NCBI RefSeq assembly: GCF_014333615.1 | Contig: NZ_JACSCY010000001.1 | Coordinates: 248,001-312,000 of the forward strand | Length of the DNA stretch: 64,000 bases | Source of the DNA: Hymenobacter citatus | GTDB taxonomy: Bacteria; Bacteroidota; Bacteroidia; Cytophagales; Hymenobacteraceae | Reading direction: 5' to 3' | Shown here: piece by piece, positions 42,656 to 51,917 of the stretch | Position numbering within the stretch: position 1 is the stretch's first letter | Layout: every line of letters starts with the position of its first letter | The notes under the pieces: model-generated | The model's input: only the letters and a program-made list of their open reading frames with translations | What the model was told of the DNA's origin: nothing | Databases searched by the model: none | Made by a program: the position numbers and the translations under genes

Positions 42656-44185
42656 ATGACTCAACCTACCCTTAAGACCCTCGGCGAACTGAAGAAATCG
42701 GGTTACCAGCCCCGCTCCGTGAAGCAAGAGCTGCGTGACAACCTGATTGCCAAGCTCCGCTCCAAAGAAGAAGTGTTTCCCGGTATCTACGGCTACGAGG
42801 AAACCGTTATTCCTGATCTGCAACGCGCTATTCTGGCCGGGCACCACATCAACATGCTGGGCCTGCGCGGGCAGGCCAAAACCCGTATTGCCCGCCTGTT
42901 GGTAGGCTTGCTCGACGAGTACATTCCTGTGGTGGAAGGCTCGGAGCTGAATGACGACCCCTTGCAGCCGCTGTCGGTATTCGCCCGCAACCTCATTGAG
43001 GAAAAAGGCGACGACACGCCCATCTCCTGGCTGCACCGCGACGAGCGTTACACCGAGAAGCTGGCTACCCCCGACGTTTCGGTAGCCGACCTTATCGGCG
43101 ACGCCGACCCCATCAAAGCCGCTACCCTGAAACTGCCCTACTCCGACGAGCGGGTAATCCACTTCGGCCTGATTCCAAGGGCGCACCGCGGCATCTTCGT
43201 TATCAACGAGCTGCCAGACTTACAGGCCCGCATTCAGGTGTCGCTGTTTAACATTTTGCAGGAAGGCGACATTCAAATCCGCGGCTTCAAGGTGCGCCTA
43301 CCCTTGGATATTCAGTTTGTGTTCACGGCCAACCCCGAGGACTACACCAACCGCGGCAGCATTGTGACGCCGCTGAAGGACCGCATCGACGCGCAGATTA
43401 TCACGCACTACCCCAAGAGCATCGAAATTGGCAAGCGCATCACCAAGCAAGAAGCTCGCATCAAAGAAGAGCAGCGCGGCCTGGTGACTACCAACGAAAT
43501 CGTGCACGACCTGGTAGAGCAAGTGGCCATTGAGGCCCGCGGCTCGGAGTACGTGGATGCCAAGTCGGGCGTGTCGGCTCGCCTCACCATCTCGGCCTAC
43601 GAGCAGGTGATTGCCGCCGCCGAGCGCCGGGCGCTCATCAACGGCGAGAAAAACACCTACGTCCGCATTGCCGACTTCATCGGCGCTGTGCCGGCCGTAA
43701 CGGGCAAGGTAGAGCTGGTGTATGAAGGCGAGCAGGAAGGCGCCGGCATTGTGGCCGAGAAGCTGATGGGCAAGGCCCTGCGCACGCAGTTCCTCAACTA
43801 CTTCCCCGACCCCGAGAAAACCAAGAAGCAGAAGGACAAGCCCAACCCGTACAAGGCCATCCAGGACTGGTTCGGCTCGCGCACCATCGACCTGCTGCAC
43901 GACGCCTCCGATGAGGACTATCGCAAGGTGCTCGACGTGGTGCCCGGCCTGCAAGACCTGGTGCAGCAGAGCGTACCCAGCGAGCTAAGCAAGGAAAACC
44001 GCCACTTCTGGATGGAGTTCGCCCTGCACGGCATGGCCGAGCATAGCCTGATTTCGCGCAACCGCCTTACGGCCGGCGCGCAGTTCAAGGACCTGCTCAG
44101 CAGCATGTTTACCATGCCCAACTTCGGCGACGACGACGATGACGACGAGGACTACCAGTCTTCCCGCAAGCGCAAGCGCCGGTAA
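42656..44185 (+). CDS. MoxR/magnesium-chelatase-like AAA+ ATPase
   Basis: 509 residues from ATG 42656; the frame upstream is repeat sequence. The Walker A is GLRGQAKT (GxxGxAKT form), Walker B region FVINELPDLQ, and sensor-1 FTANPEDYTNRG. The tail DDDDDDEDYQSSRKRKRR is an acidic then basic run. It pairs with the upstream VWA protein as a chaperone-like machine, possibly for metal or cofactor insertion or stress assembly. Terminator follows. Confidence 0.88.
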   Translation: MTQPTLKTLGELKKSGYQPRSVKQELRDNLIAKLRSKEEVFPGIYGYEETVIPDLQRAILAGHHINMLGLRGQAKTRIARLLVGLLDEYIPVVEGSELNDDPLQPLSVFARNLIEEKGDDTPISWLHRDERYTEKLATPDVSVADLIGDADPIKAATLKLPYSDERVIHFGLIPRAHRGIFVINELPDLQARIQVSLFNILQEGDIQIRGFKVRLPLDIQFVFTANPEDYTNRGSIVTPLKDRIDAQIITHYPKSIEIGKRITKQEARIKEEQRGLVTTNEIVHDLVEQVAIEARGSEYVDAKSGVSARLTISAYEQVIAAAERRALINGEKNTYVRIADFIGAVPAVTGKVELVYEGEQEGAGIVAEKLMGKALRTQFLNYFPDPEKTKKQKDKPNPYKAIQDWFGSRTIDLLHDASDEDYRKVLDVVPGLQDLVQQSVPSELSKENRHFWMEFALHGMAEHSLISRNRLTAGAQFKDLLSSMFTMPNFGDDDDDDEDYQSSRKRKRR

Positions 44186-44211
44186 GTAAATACCATTTGG
44201 TATAGACACAG

Positions 44212-44247
44212 AAAGCCCCCCGTTCCAATAAGAAGCGGGGGGCTTTT
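44212..44247 (+). terminator. Terminator after the AAA ATPase gene
   Basis: AAAGCCCCCC pairs perfectly with GGGGGGCTTT, followed by TTGC. It can also serve the opposite lipoprotein gene because of the A run on its left. Confidence 0.8.
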
Positions 44248-44279
44248 GCATTTGGTATCGTATAGAAAAAAGAGAAGAA

Positions 44280-44528
44280 TTACAGTTTACGAGCCTTTAA
44301 CTCCTGTTTAGCTGCTTTCAATTGGTACTCCATTGATTTCAGCTTTGCTTTTTCGGCATCCACAATACGCTCTTGGCTATCGATGTCCCGTTCCAGGCTT
44401 TGCACCCGTACTGCCTGCTCCGCTACAACGGGGTTATTGGAATTAACGTCGGACCGAAAAACAGAACAGCTGCTTAGTGAGGCAACCGACAGGAAAGCAA
44501 AAAGAATCGTTTTAGAAAGAAATTTCAT
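44280..44528 (-). CDS. Small coiled-coil lipoprotein
   Basis: 82 residues. A signal peptide ending in LSSC is followed by about 60 residues of predicted coiled coil (RVQSLERDIDSQERIVDAEK, then KLKSMEYQLKAAKQELKARK). The pattern is like Lpp-type helical lipoproteins, but no family is recognised. Less GC-rich than its neighbours. Confidence 0.75.
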   Translation of the reverse strand: MKFLSKTILFAFLSVASLSSCSVFRSDVNSNNPVVAEQAVRVQSLERDIDSQERIVDAEKAKLKSMEYQLKAAKQELKARKL

Positions 44529-44594
44529 AAGTGAAAAGCATTGTTATACTGATATATACGCGAAACTAACGAGCTAGTTGAGCGCTGAATGAAA

Positions 44595-44633
44595 TAAAAA
44601 AGACCTGCCAGCAGCAGGCTGGTAGGTCTTTTT
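44595..44633 (-). terminator. Terminator after the cyclophilin gene
   Basis: AGACCTGCCAGC pairs with GCTGGTAGGTCT (one G-T wobble), with six A on the left and five T on the right, so it ends minus-strand transcripts from the cyclophilin gene. Confidence 0.85.
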
Positions 44634-44655
44634 GGGGTAGGCTGGTACTCAGCGT

Positions 44656-45114
44656 TTAGGCCTCGTTCACCACAATTTTCTCGATGGTATCGTTGGCGCG
44701 AATCTGGTCGATTACGTCCACGCCTTCTACCACTTTACCGAACACGGTGTGGTTGCGGTCGAGGTGGGCGGTGTTCTGGCGGTCGTGCACGATGAAGAAC
44801 TGGCTACCCCCCGTGTTGCGGCCGGCGTGGGCCATGCTCAGGGCGCCGCGCTCATGGTACTGATGGTCGCCGGTCAGCTCGCAGTCGATTTTGTAGCCGG
44901 GGCCGCCGGTGCCGGGCGTGCCCTTGGCGCCATCGCGCGAGTTGGGGCAGCCGCCCTGAATCACGAAGTTGGGAATAACGCGGTGAAACTTCAGGCCGTC
45001 GTAGAAACCCTTTTGGGCCAGGTCGGTGAAGTTTTTCACGGTTTTGGGGGCGTCCTGCTCGTAGAATTCTACTTTCATAACGCCTTTATTGGTGTGAATT
45101 TCAGCGGTTTTCAT
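44656..45114 (-). CDS. Cyclophilin-type peptidyl-prolyl isomerase
   Basis: 152 residues from ATG 45114 ([11 protein letters not shown]). [20 protein letters not shown], then [20 protein letters not shown] carry the cyclophilin active-site residues (Arg, Phe, Gln, His). It catalyses cis-trans isomerisation of proline peptide bonds; without a signal peptide it is cytoplasmic. The open frame continues upstream, but the added part has no domain. It has its own -7 box and terminator. Confidence 0.92.
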   Translation of the reverse strand: MKTAEIHTNKGVMKVEFYEQDAPKTVKNFTDLAQKGFYDGLKFHRVIPNFVIQGGCPNSRDGAKGTPGTGGPGYKIDCELTGDHQYHERGALSMAHAGRNTGGSQFFIVHDRQNTAHLDRNHTVFGKVVEGVDVIDQIRANDTIEKIVVNEA

Positions 45115-45173
45115 AAGAAACTTGGAAGGTGAGATGGGTGGAAATAATGCCTGCCACGCGAGTAGCAGCCCTG

Positions 45174-45181
45174 CAAAAGTA
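45174..45181 (-). promoter_or_regulatory. Bacteroidetes -7 box TACTTTTG for the cyclophilin gene
   Basis: On the minus strand TACTTTTG lies 59 bases before ATG 45114. It supports the shorter start. Confidence 0.5.
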
Positions 45182-45322
45182 ACCAAATTGCGGGGGTAGG
45201 AAATCCGGTGACAACTTCCGCGTCGTAGGTATTTGGTAGAACGGCCGCCGTAGCCGAGCTTGCGGTGGCTTTCGGGCCAAACAGCTTCCTTCTTCAACCC
45301 TCATTTTTTATTTGCTGTCTTT

Positions 45323-45973
45323 ATGAAAAAGACGTTCCGTACTTCTTTCCTGGCGCTTTGCGCGGTTGCCTCGGTAGGGTTTGGCCTGACCAGCTGCGAC
45401 AACAACAAGGGCGCCGACACCACCACCGAAGCCCCCGGCACCGAATCGGCCATGACCGACACAGTAGCCACCATGCCCAACGACTCATCGCGCATGGGCA
45501 AGCCCGAGGGTGTGCTGGTAGATGGCGTGCCCATGACGCCCGATAAATCCATTGTGCAGAATGCTGTGCTGGCGCCCAGCGTGAGCACACTGGTGAAGGC
45601 CGTGCAAGCCGCCGGCCTCGATGGTACCCTGAGCGGCACCGGCCCCTTCACCGTATTTGCGCCCACCAACGCCGCCTTCGATAAGCTGCCCAAAGGCGCG
45701 CTGGCTGGCCTGATGAAGCCCGAAAGCAAAGAGAAGCTGAAGGGTGTGCTCACCTACCACGTTATCCAGGGTCGCCTGCTGGCCGCCGACCTGAAAGATG
45801 GTCAGGAACTAACCACTATGAACGGCGAGAAGGTAAAAATTTCGGTGCAAGGTGGTAAAGTGATGATCAGCAACGGCAAAGATGCTCCTGCCACAGTGCA
45901 GATTGCCGATGTGGTTTCCAACAACGGTGTAACCCACGTCATCGACGGTGTGCTGCTGCCCACCGCTCAATAA
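45323..45973 (+). CDS. Fasciclin-domain lipoprotein
   Basis: 216 residues from ATG 45323. The signal peptide ends in LTSC (lipobox GLTSC). One FAS1 domain (about 80-213) is clear: TLVKAVQAAGLDGTLSG, then GPFTVFAPTNAAFDKLP and THVIDGVLLP. FAS1 proteins take part in adhesion. It is divergent from the cyclophilin gene and ends at a strong terminator. Confidence 0.88.
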   Translation: MKKTFRTSFLALCAVASVGFGLTSCDNNKGADTTTEAPGTESAMTDTVATMPNDSSRMGKPEGVLVDGVPMTPDKSIVQNAVLAPSVSTLVKAVQAAGLDGTLSGTGPFTVFAPTNAAFDKLPKGALAGLMKPESKEKLKGVLTYHVIQGRLLAADLKDGQELTTMNGEKVKISVQGGKVMISNGKDAPATVQIADVVSNNGVTHVIDGVLLPTAQ

Positions 45974-46002
45974 TATCAACGATTTCCTGATTGGTTGAAA
46001 AG

Positions 46003-46031
46003 GCCCAGCTGTTTCAGCTGGGCTTTTTTTT
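46003..46031 (+). terminator. Terminator after the fasciclin gene
   Basis: GCCCAGCT pairs with AGCTGGGC around GTTTC and is followed by eight T. Confidence 0.9.
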
Positions 46032-46058
46032 GTTGTTACGGGTCGCCTACCCCACGCC

Positions 46059-46158
46059 TGTCATCCTGAGCTTGCGAAGGACCTTCTCACGCAAGAACGA
46101 TTGTCATAACAACGACTCGTTCTTGCGTGAGAAGGTCCTTCGCAAGCTCAGGATGACA
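46059..46158. repeat. Inverted repeat, family A, 42-bp perfect arms
   Basis: Arms 46059-46100 and 46117-46158 are exact inverted copies (start TGTCATCCTGAGCTTGCGAA) with a 16-base loop. It is the least decayed family A copy in the window. A family C hairpin (46190-46217) follows and contains the stop codon of the next gene. Confidence 0.95.
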
Positions 46159-46213
46159 TGACACATAGAGCCAGAAATGGGCGCGGCCAACAACGGGCGC
46201 GTGCAACGCGCCC

Positions 46214-47098
46214 CTACAGCCCAGCTCCTTGGGCCACGCGCTCCGCAAAGCTGGCCCAATCGACATCCTGTTTGTTGAGGGCCACGGTAGCTGTGAGCTG
46301 GTCGCGGATGATGTTGGCAAAGGGCATGGGTACTCCTTGCTTGTAGGCTTCCTGCACCACCAGGTTCATATCCTTGCGGATGATGGCAGGCGGGGCGCCC
46401 ACGGGCTGGTAGTGGCGTTCGGCTATCAGCTTGCCGTAGCTTTTGTAAATAGGGTTATTAAACAGCGTGCTGGTGAGCATCTCGTAGAAGGCTACCCGAT
46501 CGAGGCCGGCTTTTTCGGCCAGCGTCAGCGCTTCAGCCATGCCTTCAATCACGGTGCCGAGCAGGAAGTTGCCGCATAGCTTGGCCACGCTGGCCGCGCC
46601 GGCATCGTCGCCAAATGCGTAGGTGCCTTGGCCGAAAGCCGCTTGTAGGGGCTCCAGTCGTTGCCGTGCTTCGGTGGGGCCGGAGCTGCCTACCCATAGC
46701 TTGCCGGCCTGGGCCACATCGGGCTTGCCAAATACGGGCGAGGCCACCAGGGTAGAGCCGTGTTGCTGGTGTGCCTCGGCCAGGCGGCGGTTGGTATCGG
46801 GGGCCACCGTACTGCACGAGGCGTGGATGGCGCCCTGGGGTAGGGCCGGCAGAAAGCCCTCGGAACCGATGGTGAGTTCTTCCAGCGCCTTATCATCCGT
46901 TACCATCGTAAACACCACTGTGGCTTCACGGACGGCTTCGGCAGGAGTAGCGGCGACGGTAGCGCCCTGTTGCCGGAGCGGCTCGGCTTTGCTGGCCGTG
47001 CGGTTGTATACAGTGAGCGGAAAACCGGCTTTCAGCAGGTTAGCGGCCATGGCGGCGCCCATGCTGCCCAGGCCCAAAAAGGCAATCTTTTCAGCCAT
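46214..47098 (-). CDS. NAD(P)-dependent 3-hydroxyisobutyrate dehydrogenase-like reductase
   Basis: 294 residues from ATG 47098. The Rossmann start IAFLGLGSMGAAMAANLLKAG, the NADP-type NRT after the second strand, and AKLCGNFLLGTVIEGMAEAL with the catalytic lysine fit the beta-hydroxyacid dehydrogenase family (HIBADH, tartronate semialdehyde reductase, glyoxylate reductase). The substrate is not determined. The stop codon TAG lies inside a family C repeat. Confidence 0.88.
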   Translation of the reverse strand: MAEKIAFLGLGSMGAAMAANLLKAGFPLTVYNRTASKAEPLRQQGATVAATPAEAVREATVVFTMVTDDKALEELTIGSEGFLPALPQGAIHASCSTVAPDTNRRLAEAHQQHGSTLVASPVFGKPDVAQAGKLWVGSSGPTEARQRLEPLQAAFGQGTYAFGDDAGAASVAKLCGNFLLGTVIEGMAEALTLAEKAGLDRVAFYEMLTSTLFNNPIYKSYGKLIAERHYQPVGAPPAIIRKDMNLVVQEAYKQGVPMPFANIIRDQLTATVALNKQDVDWASFAERVAQGAGL

Positions 47099-47164
47099 TT
47101 GGTTTGTGAAATTGAACGTGCAAATGGCTGGGTATACGCAGGAACCCAAAGAAGCGGCCGGCAG

Positions 47165-48631
47165 CTACTGGTTTTCGATGGCGCGGGCAGCACTGTCGGA
47201 AGGCGTGTGCATGATCTGGGCGGGGTCTTGCGGTTCCAACTCCTCCTCTTCCAGTATATCCGTTTCGGGCAAAGCCGGTGCTGTTTCAACGGAATCAGCT
47301 GTTTCGACGGAATCAAGCTCCATCAGCATATCGTCCTCCGCAGGAGGTATAGCATGCTGAACCGACCTGGTAGGAGCATGCGGCCGGGTGGTAGGGCGGG
47401 TAAAGTATTTCACTCCCCAGATGCCCGCTACCAGCCCTAGCAGCAGAACGAGCACCAGTAGTGCACCCCGTTCAAGACGAACCAGGTTCTGTGATTTAGC
47501 CACACGCCCCGGTGGCAGCGATGTGCGTGCGGCAGCAGGGCGTTGGGGCTGAGCCAGAACCGTTGGCGGTGCTTGGATGGCTGGGGTAGGAGCTGAGGCC
47601 GAATGTCGCAGCTGTTCAAGGAGTTGCCCGAGCTGCTGAATACGGGCATCCAATTCTTGGTTGCGCGCAGCGGCTTCGGCGCGCACCGTACGCAAGGCTT
47701 CTTCCAGGGCCTGCTCCTGCTGCTCGGCCCGCCGCACTGCATCCGATTGCCCGGCTTGCGCTACCTGCTGCCGTAGCCGCTCCAACTCCTGCGCCTGCAC
47801 CAATTCGCGGGCGGCAGCGGTTTGCTGCTGCTGCGCAAGCTGCTGCTGCAACTCTCGCCGCAGCTGCTCCAGCCGTACTTGTTCCTGCTGTTGCTCGGCT
47901 GGTGAGGTAGCCGAAGGCACTCCGTAGGGCGGATCGGCGGGTACGTCTTCGGCGCCCAACCAGCCCCAAAGCTGCCGCAGCTTGCGTGTCCAGTAACCAT
48001 CGGTTTCTTCAACCGCTGTTGAGGTAGCCTCGTCGTCGGGGCTTTCGGCTTGATAAAGCGTTGCAAGGCGGTCGGCCCAGGCCAGCAACTCATGTTCGGC
48101 CAGGAGCAGTTCTGGCTGGGCCAGTTGCCACAGGCGACGCGGGAGCAGCTGCGGGTTGCTCAGGAGCTGAAAGTCCCCAGCGCCGGGGTAGTGGCGCAAC
48201 TGTCGTTCCACCTCCGGCCCAAACGACAATGGCGCCTCAAACAGCACTAGGCCCGTGAGAGGCGGCAGTTCGGCCACTGGTCGATGCAGCTCTTGGCTCA
48301 ACCAAGCCGCCAGCGCTGCTTGGTGCTGCTGGTACTGGTCAAACGGATTATCGGCTGCCGGCCGGCCGGGTAAGGGCTGGCCGTTTAGCTTCCAGGCGCC
48401 GTACTCCAGGGTAGGCACGCTCAGGTGGCCGCTCCCGGGCTCCAGTACTAGCGCTGTGATGCTGCGTGGCCGCACCACCACGGCATCCAGCGCAATGCCC
48501 GCGGCATCTAAATTGCCCAGTAGCAACGTGGTAGGAGCGGCTACTTCAGCTTCCAATACCTCACATACTGCCTCGTATTGCCGCTGCCGGGCGGCATTCG
48601 CAAAAGGTGCAAATAAGAAGCAGTGAGCCAT
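47165..48631 (-). CDS. NERD-like domain protein with long coiled coil and one membrane helix
   Basis: 488 residues. The N-terminal 120 residues (TTLLLGNLDAAGIALDAVVV, then GAWKLNGQPLPGRPAADNPF, then QYQQHQAALAAWL) look like a NERD domain, which is related to nucleases. A Gln/Glu-rich coiled coil follows (about 240-350), then a basic stretch, a membrane helix (GALLVLVLLLGLVAGIWGVKYF) and an acidic tail. The order suggests a membrane-anchored cytoplasmic domain. No function is known. Confidence 0.7.
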   Translation of the reverse strand: MAHCFLFAPFANAARQRQYEAVCEVLEAEVAAPTTLLLGNLDAAGIALDAVVVRPRSITALVLEPGSGHLSVPTLEYGAWKLNGQPLPGRPAADNPFDQYQQHQAALAAWLSQELHRPVAELPPLTGLVLFEAPLSFGPEVERQLRHYPGAGDFQLLSNPQLLPRRLWQLAQPELLLAEHELLAWADRLATLYQAESPDDEATSTAVEETDGYWTRKLRQLWGWLGAEDVPADPPYGVPSATSPAEQQQEQVRLEQLRRELQQQLAQQQQTAAARELVQAQELERLRQQVAQAGQSDAVRRAEQQEQALEEALRTVRAEAAARNQELDARIQQLGQLLEQLRHSASAPTPAIQAPPTVLAQPQRPAAARTSLPPGRVAKSQNLVRLERGALLVLVLLLGLVAGIWGVKYFTRPTTRPHAPTRSVQHAIPPAEDDMLMELDSVETADSVETAPALPETDILEEEELEPQDPAQIMHTPSDSAARAIENQ

Positions 48632-48680
48632 GTTATTAGAGCTATTAGCTGTTCAGTTTTTCCATTAGAGTACGAGCAGG

Positions 48681-48763
48681 CGTAGAGACGCATAGTTGCG
48701 TCTCGTCGTTGGACGACCTCGCCTGAATCTTTCAACGACCAGACGCAACTATGCGTCTCTACG
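48681..48763. repeat. Inverted repeat, family D (GTAGAGACGCATAG type)
   Basis: Arms 48681-48703 and 48741-48763 are perfect inverted copies (CGTAGAGACGCATAGTTGCG plus three). A degenerate relative lies at 42510. It lies between the NERD gene and the RsgA stop codon. Confidence 0.85.
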
Positions 48764-48765
48764 GC

Positions 48766-49692
48766 TCAATGTCTATTGTCTTCGTCGTGCAGCATACTCA
48801 GGTAACTATCATAACGGGGTAGGGCAATGCGGCCTTTCTCTACGGCTTCGATAACGGCGCAGCCGGGCTCCTGCACGTGGCGGCAATTGTGGTAGCGGCA
48901 CTGATTGAGCAGGGCGCGCATCTCCGGGAAAAAGTGGGCCAGCTCGCCCGGCTGCACATCTACCAGCCCCAGCTCCTTGATGCCGGGCGTGTCGATGAGG
49001 TAGGTGCCAGGGCGTACTTCCAGCATTTCGGCGTAGGTGGTGGTGTGCACGCCTTTATCAGAAAACTGGCTGATTTCGGCCGTCTTCAGGTCCAGATCGG
49101 GCACCAAGGCGTTGATGAGCGTGCTTTTGCCTACCCCGGAGTGGCCCGAGAGCAGCGTGGTTTTGCTGTCGAGTAAGGCGTCTACCTCCGCCACGCCTAC
49201 CCCACTTTGGGCTGAGGTGAGCAGGCTGGGGTAGCCCACGCGCTGATACATCTTGGCAATCTGCTGCTGATAGTCGGCCAGGTCTTCATCATGCAAATCA
49301 GCTTTATTAAAGATGAGCGTGACCGGAATGCCGTACGCCTCCGCTGTAACCAAAAATCGGTCGATAAACCCGAACGACGTGGCCGGCGACACCAGCGTGA
49401 CCACCAGCAGCGCTTGGTCGAGGTTGGCGGCCACAATGTGGGAGTGCTCCGTTTTGTGCACCGAGCGCCGGATAATGTAGTTGCGGCGCGGCTCGATGTG
49501 GTGAATCACGCCTGCGCCCTCGGTCTGCTCCTCCACCATAAACTCCACCTGGTCGCCCACGGCCAGCGGGTTGCTCACCTTCAGGCCCTTCTGCTTGAAC
49601 TTGCCCCGCAGCCGGCAGCGGTGCAACGCCCCCGCCTCCGCGTCGCGCACCACATACCAAGAGCCCGTCGATTTAACAACAATACCTACCAT
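48766..49692 (-). CDS. rsgA: Ribosome small subunit-dependent GTPase A
   Basis: 308 residues. An N-terminal OB-fold is followed by a circularly permuted GTPase: TLIFNKADL (NKxD), LTSAQSGVGV, GHSGVGKSTLINAL (Walker A), then YLIDTPGIKEL (DxxG). The C-terminal zinc finger has CRYHNCRHVQEPGC with Cys and His ligands. RsgA frees 30S subunits at a late assembly step. The order G4-G1-G3 is normal for the family. Confidence 0.95.
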   Translation of the reverse strand: MVGIVVKSTGSWYVVRDAEAGALHRCRLRGKFKQKGLKVSNPLAVGDQVEFMVEEQTEGAGVIHHIEPRRNYIIRRSVHKTEHSHIVAANLDQALLVVTLVSPATSFGFIDRFLVTAEAYGIPVTLIFNKADLHDEDLADYQQQIAKMYQRVGYPSLLTSAQSGVGVAEVDALLDSKTTLLSGHSGVGKSTLINALVPDLDLKTAEISQFSDKGVHTTTYAEMLEVRPGTYLIDTPGIKELGLVDVQPGELAHFFPEMRALLNQCRYHNCRHVQEPGCAVIEAVEKGRIALPRYDSYLSMLHDEDNRH

Positions 49693-49731
49693 TCGGTGAA
49701 ATTGTGAAGTTGTGAAATTGTGAGTGTCTCA

Positions 49732-49847
49732 GTGGTGAGATGGTGAAGTGGTGAGATGGTGAGTTTGACGTTCTCCCTGCGCCGCTTGCGCAAACTGCGC
49801 CACCGGAACGTCAAACTCACCATTTCATCACTTCACCATCTCACCAC
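49732..49847. repeat. Inverted repeat, family E, about 41-bp arms
   Basis: The left arm (49732-49772) starts GTGGTGAGATGGTGAAGTGG and the right arm (49807-49847) is its inverted copy with one or two mismatches. The left flank adds GGTGAAATTGTGAAG units. The right arm encodes the last residues and the stop codon of the WaaA gene. Confidence 0.88.
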
Positions 49848-51078
49848 CAAGCCACGCCATGATGCGCTGGGTGGCGCCGGCGTGTTGAAATACGTAGTCC
49901 AGGTTGAGGTCTTGCACGAGCAGGCAGGCGGCTTCATTGCGCAGTAGGGGTAGCAGGGCTGTTTCCAGCTCCTGCGCCGAGTGCACGGGAAACGCGCCAC
50001 CTAGCGCCACCAACTCCACCGCTTCCTGAAACTTGTGGTAGGTAGGCCCAAAAAACACCGGCAAGCCAAACGCCGCTGCTTCCAGTGTATTGTGCAGGCC
50101 TTTACCAAAGGCCCCACCCACGTAGGCAAACTGCCCGAAACGGTAGAGCTGGGAGAGCAACCCCACGTTGTCGATGAGCAGCACGCGGGCCTGCGCCACA
50201 GTGGCCGGCGTGGCGGTGGAGTAGCGCACCACCTGGCCCGGCAGCGCCGCCTCCACCTGCCGCAGGTTGGCCTCGCCAATTTCGTGCGGCGCCACGATGA
50301 AGCGCATTTCCTGGTGATAGTCCTGAAAGAGTGGTGTGAGGGTAGGCAGGTCTTCGGGCCAGCTACTTCCCACAATCATCACCGGTACCCCATCGGCCCG
50401 AAAGGCCTCTACCAGGGGTAGGGAAGCGGGGTGCTGCGCCGCCGTGTGGGCTACCGTATCAAAACGAGTGTCGCCGGCTACGCTGGCTTGCCGGATGCCA
50501 GCTTGGTGGAGCAGTTCAATTGAAGCGTCGTTCTGCGTGAAAATGTGTGTAAATCGGCTCAGAATACCACGAAAGAAGCCACCCCAAGGCTTAAAGAAAA
50601 TTTGCTCAGGCCGAAAAATAGCCGATACGCACAGGGTAGGCACTTGGCGACGTTGTAGCTGCCGCAGGAAGTGATGCCAGAATTCGTACTTCACAAATAC
50701 CGCCAGCCGGGGCCGCACCAGGTCCAGAAAGGCGCAGGCGTTGGCGGCCGTGTCCAGCGGCAAATACAGGATGTAGGCCGCGCCGGGCCAGTTTTTGCGC
50801 ACTTCATAGCCTGAGGGCGAGAAAAACGTTAGCACGATTTTGTGGGTGGGGTACTGGCGGGCGTAGGCCTCCATCAGCGGCCGGCCTTGCTCAAACTCAC
50901 CCAGCGAAGCGCAGTGAAACCATGCCAATGGCGCCGTTTCGTGTTGGAGCGCCTCGCGCAGGCGAGTACGCCAAGCCTTGCGGCCGCCTACCCACTGGGC
51001 CGCCTTGGGCACAAAGGGCGCGGCTAGCCGCAGCAGCAAGCCGTACAGATAAATGGCAACAGAATATAGAAAACTCAA
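49828..51078 (-). CDS. waaA: 3-deoxy-D-manno-octulosonic acid (Kdo) transferase
   Basis: 416 residues. A GT30-type GT-B fold follows an N-terminal membrane anchor (SVAIYLYGLLLRLAAPF). WFHCASLGEFEQGRPL, TFFSPSGYEVRKNW, LFVKYEFW-like FVKYEFWHHFL and YVGGAFGKGLHNTLEAAAFG mark Kdo transferases. It adds Kdo to lipid A precursors, so the organism makes LPS. The last codons (GEMVK and the stop) are encoded by the family E repeat, so the true C-terminus may have been altered by it. Confidence 0.93.
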   Translation of the reverse strand: MSFLYSVAIYLYGLLLRLAAPFVPKAAQWVGGRKAWRTRLREALQHETAPLAWFHCASLGEFEQGRPLMEAYARQYPTHKIVLTFFSPSGYEVRKNWPGAAYILYLPLDTAANACAFLDLVRPRLAVFVKYEFWHHFLRQLQRRQVPTLCVSAIFRPEQIFFKPWGGFFRGILSRFTHIFTQNDASIELLHQAGIRQASVAGDTRFDTVAHTAAQHPASLPLVEAFRADGVPVMIVGSSWPEDLPTLTPLFQDYHQEMRFIVAPHEIGEANLRQVEAALPGQVVRYSTATPATVAQARVLLIDNVGLLSQLYRFGQFAYVGGAFGKGLHNTLEAAAFGLPVFFGPTYHKFQEAVELVALGGAFPVHSAQELETALLPLLRNEAACLLVQDLNLDYVFQHAGATQRIMAWLGGEMVK

Positions 51079-51132
51079 CAGTAGAAGCAGAAAGTACAGG
51101 GAAGAACAACCAGCAAGGCACTAATCGTCCTG

Positions 51133-51140
51133 CAAAAGTA
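51133..51140 (-). promoter_or_regulatory. Bacteroidetes -7 box TACTTTTG for waaA
   Basis: On the minus strand TACTTTTG ends 54 bases before the waaA start, after the peroxiredoxin terminator. Confidence 0.55.
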
Positions 51141-51161
51141 GCGGGTTCCGGCTACCCCACG

Positions 51162-51190
51162 AAAAAGCCCCAGTCCTGCCGGACCGGGGC
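51162..51190 (-). terminator. Terminator after the peroxiredoxin gene
   Basis: On the minus strand GCCCCGGTCC pairs with GGACTGGGGC (one wobble) and is followed by five T. Confidence 0.85.
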
Positions 51191-51219
51191 GTTGCCGAAT
51201 GCAATCTGCAAGAAGCGAA

Positions 51220-51855
51220 TTAGCGGCCTTGCTGGCCCAGGTAATTCGATACGCCTTCCTGCGTGGCTTGCATGCCTTGCTTGCCTTCTTCCCAGTCGGC
51301 GGGGCATACCTCGCCAAACTTCTCGAAGTGTTGCAGGGCGTCTACCATACGCATGGCCTCGTCGATAGAACGACCCAGGGGGCCGTCGTTCACGAGCTGG
51401 TGACGCACAATGCCGTCTTTGTCAATCAGGAACAGGCCGCGGTAGGCTACCGGCGAGCCTACGAAAATCATTTCGCCAGCTTCGTTATAGTCGTAGTGGC
51501 CGCCCAGCACGTCGTAGTTGGCAGCAATGGTTTTGGTGGCGTCGGCTACCAGCGGGTAGGTCACGCCTTCGATGCCGCCCCGGTCGTGGGGCGTATTTAG
51601 CCAGGCAAAGTGCGAGAAATGCGAGTCGGTGGAGCAGCCTACCACGGCCACGCCTTTTTTCTCGAAATCGGCCAGGCGCTCCTGGAACGCCAGGATTTCG
51701 GTGGGGCACACAAAGGTGAAATCGGAAGGGTAGAAGTAGAACAGCACGTGCTTCTTGCCCAGGTAACGGTCGAGGGAATAATCTTCCTCGAATTCGCCGT
51801 CGATAACGGCCGTAGCCTTGAAAGAAGGAGCACGTTTGCCAACGAGAACTGCCAT
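51220..51855 (-). CDS. Typical 2-Cys peroxiredoxin (AhpC/TSA family)
   Basis: 211 residues. The peroxidatic Cys50 lies in FTFVCPTEI and the resolving Cys184 in EVCPADW, with EGKQG following. It reduces peroxides in the cytoplasm with thiol partners. The Fur-type regulator gene lies 62 bases upstream on the same strand, so they may be controlled together. Confidence 0.95.
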   Translation of the reverse strand: MAVLVGKRAPSFKATAVIDGEFEEDYSLDRYLGKKHVLFYFYPSDFTFVCPTEILAFQERLADFEKKGVAVVGCSTDSHFSHFAWLNTPHDRGGIEGVTYPLVADATKTIAANYDVLGGHYDYNEAGEMIFVGSPVAYRGLFLIDKDGIVRHQLVNDGPLGRSIDEAMRMVDALQHFEKFGEVCPADWEEGKQGMQATQEGVSNYLGQQGR

Positions 51856-51917
51856 GTTGTTAGGAGATTGGGGGTAAAAGGAAATGAAAAAGTCAGGGAA
51901 TCGTTGGGCGGGATGGG

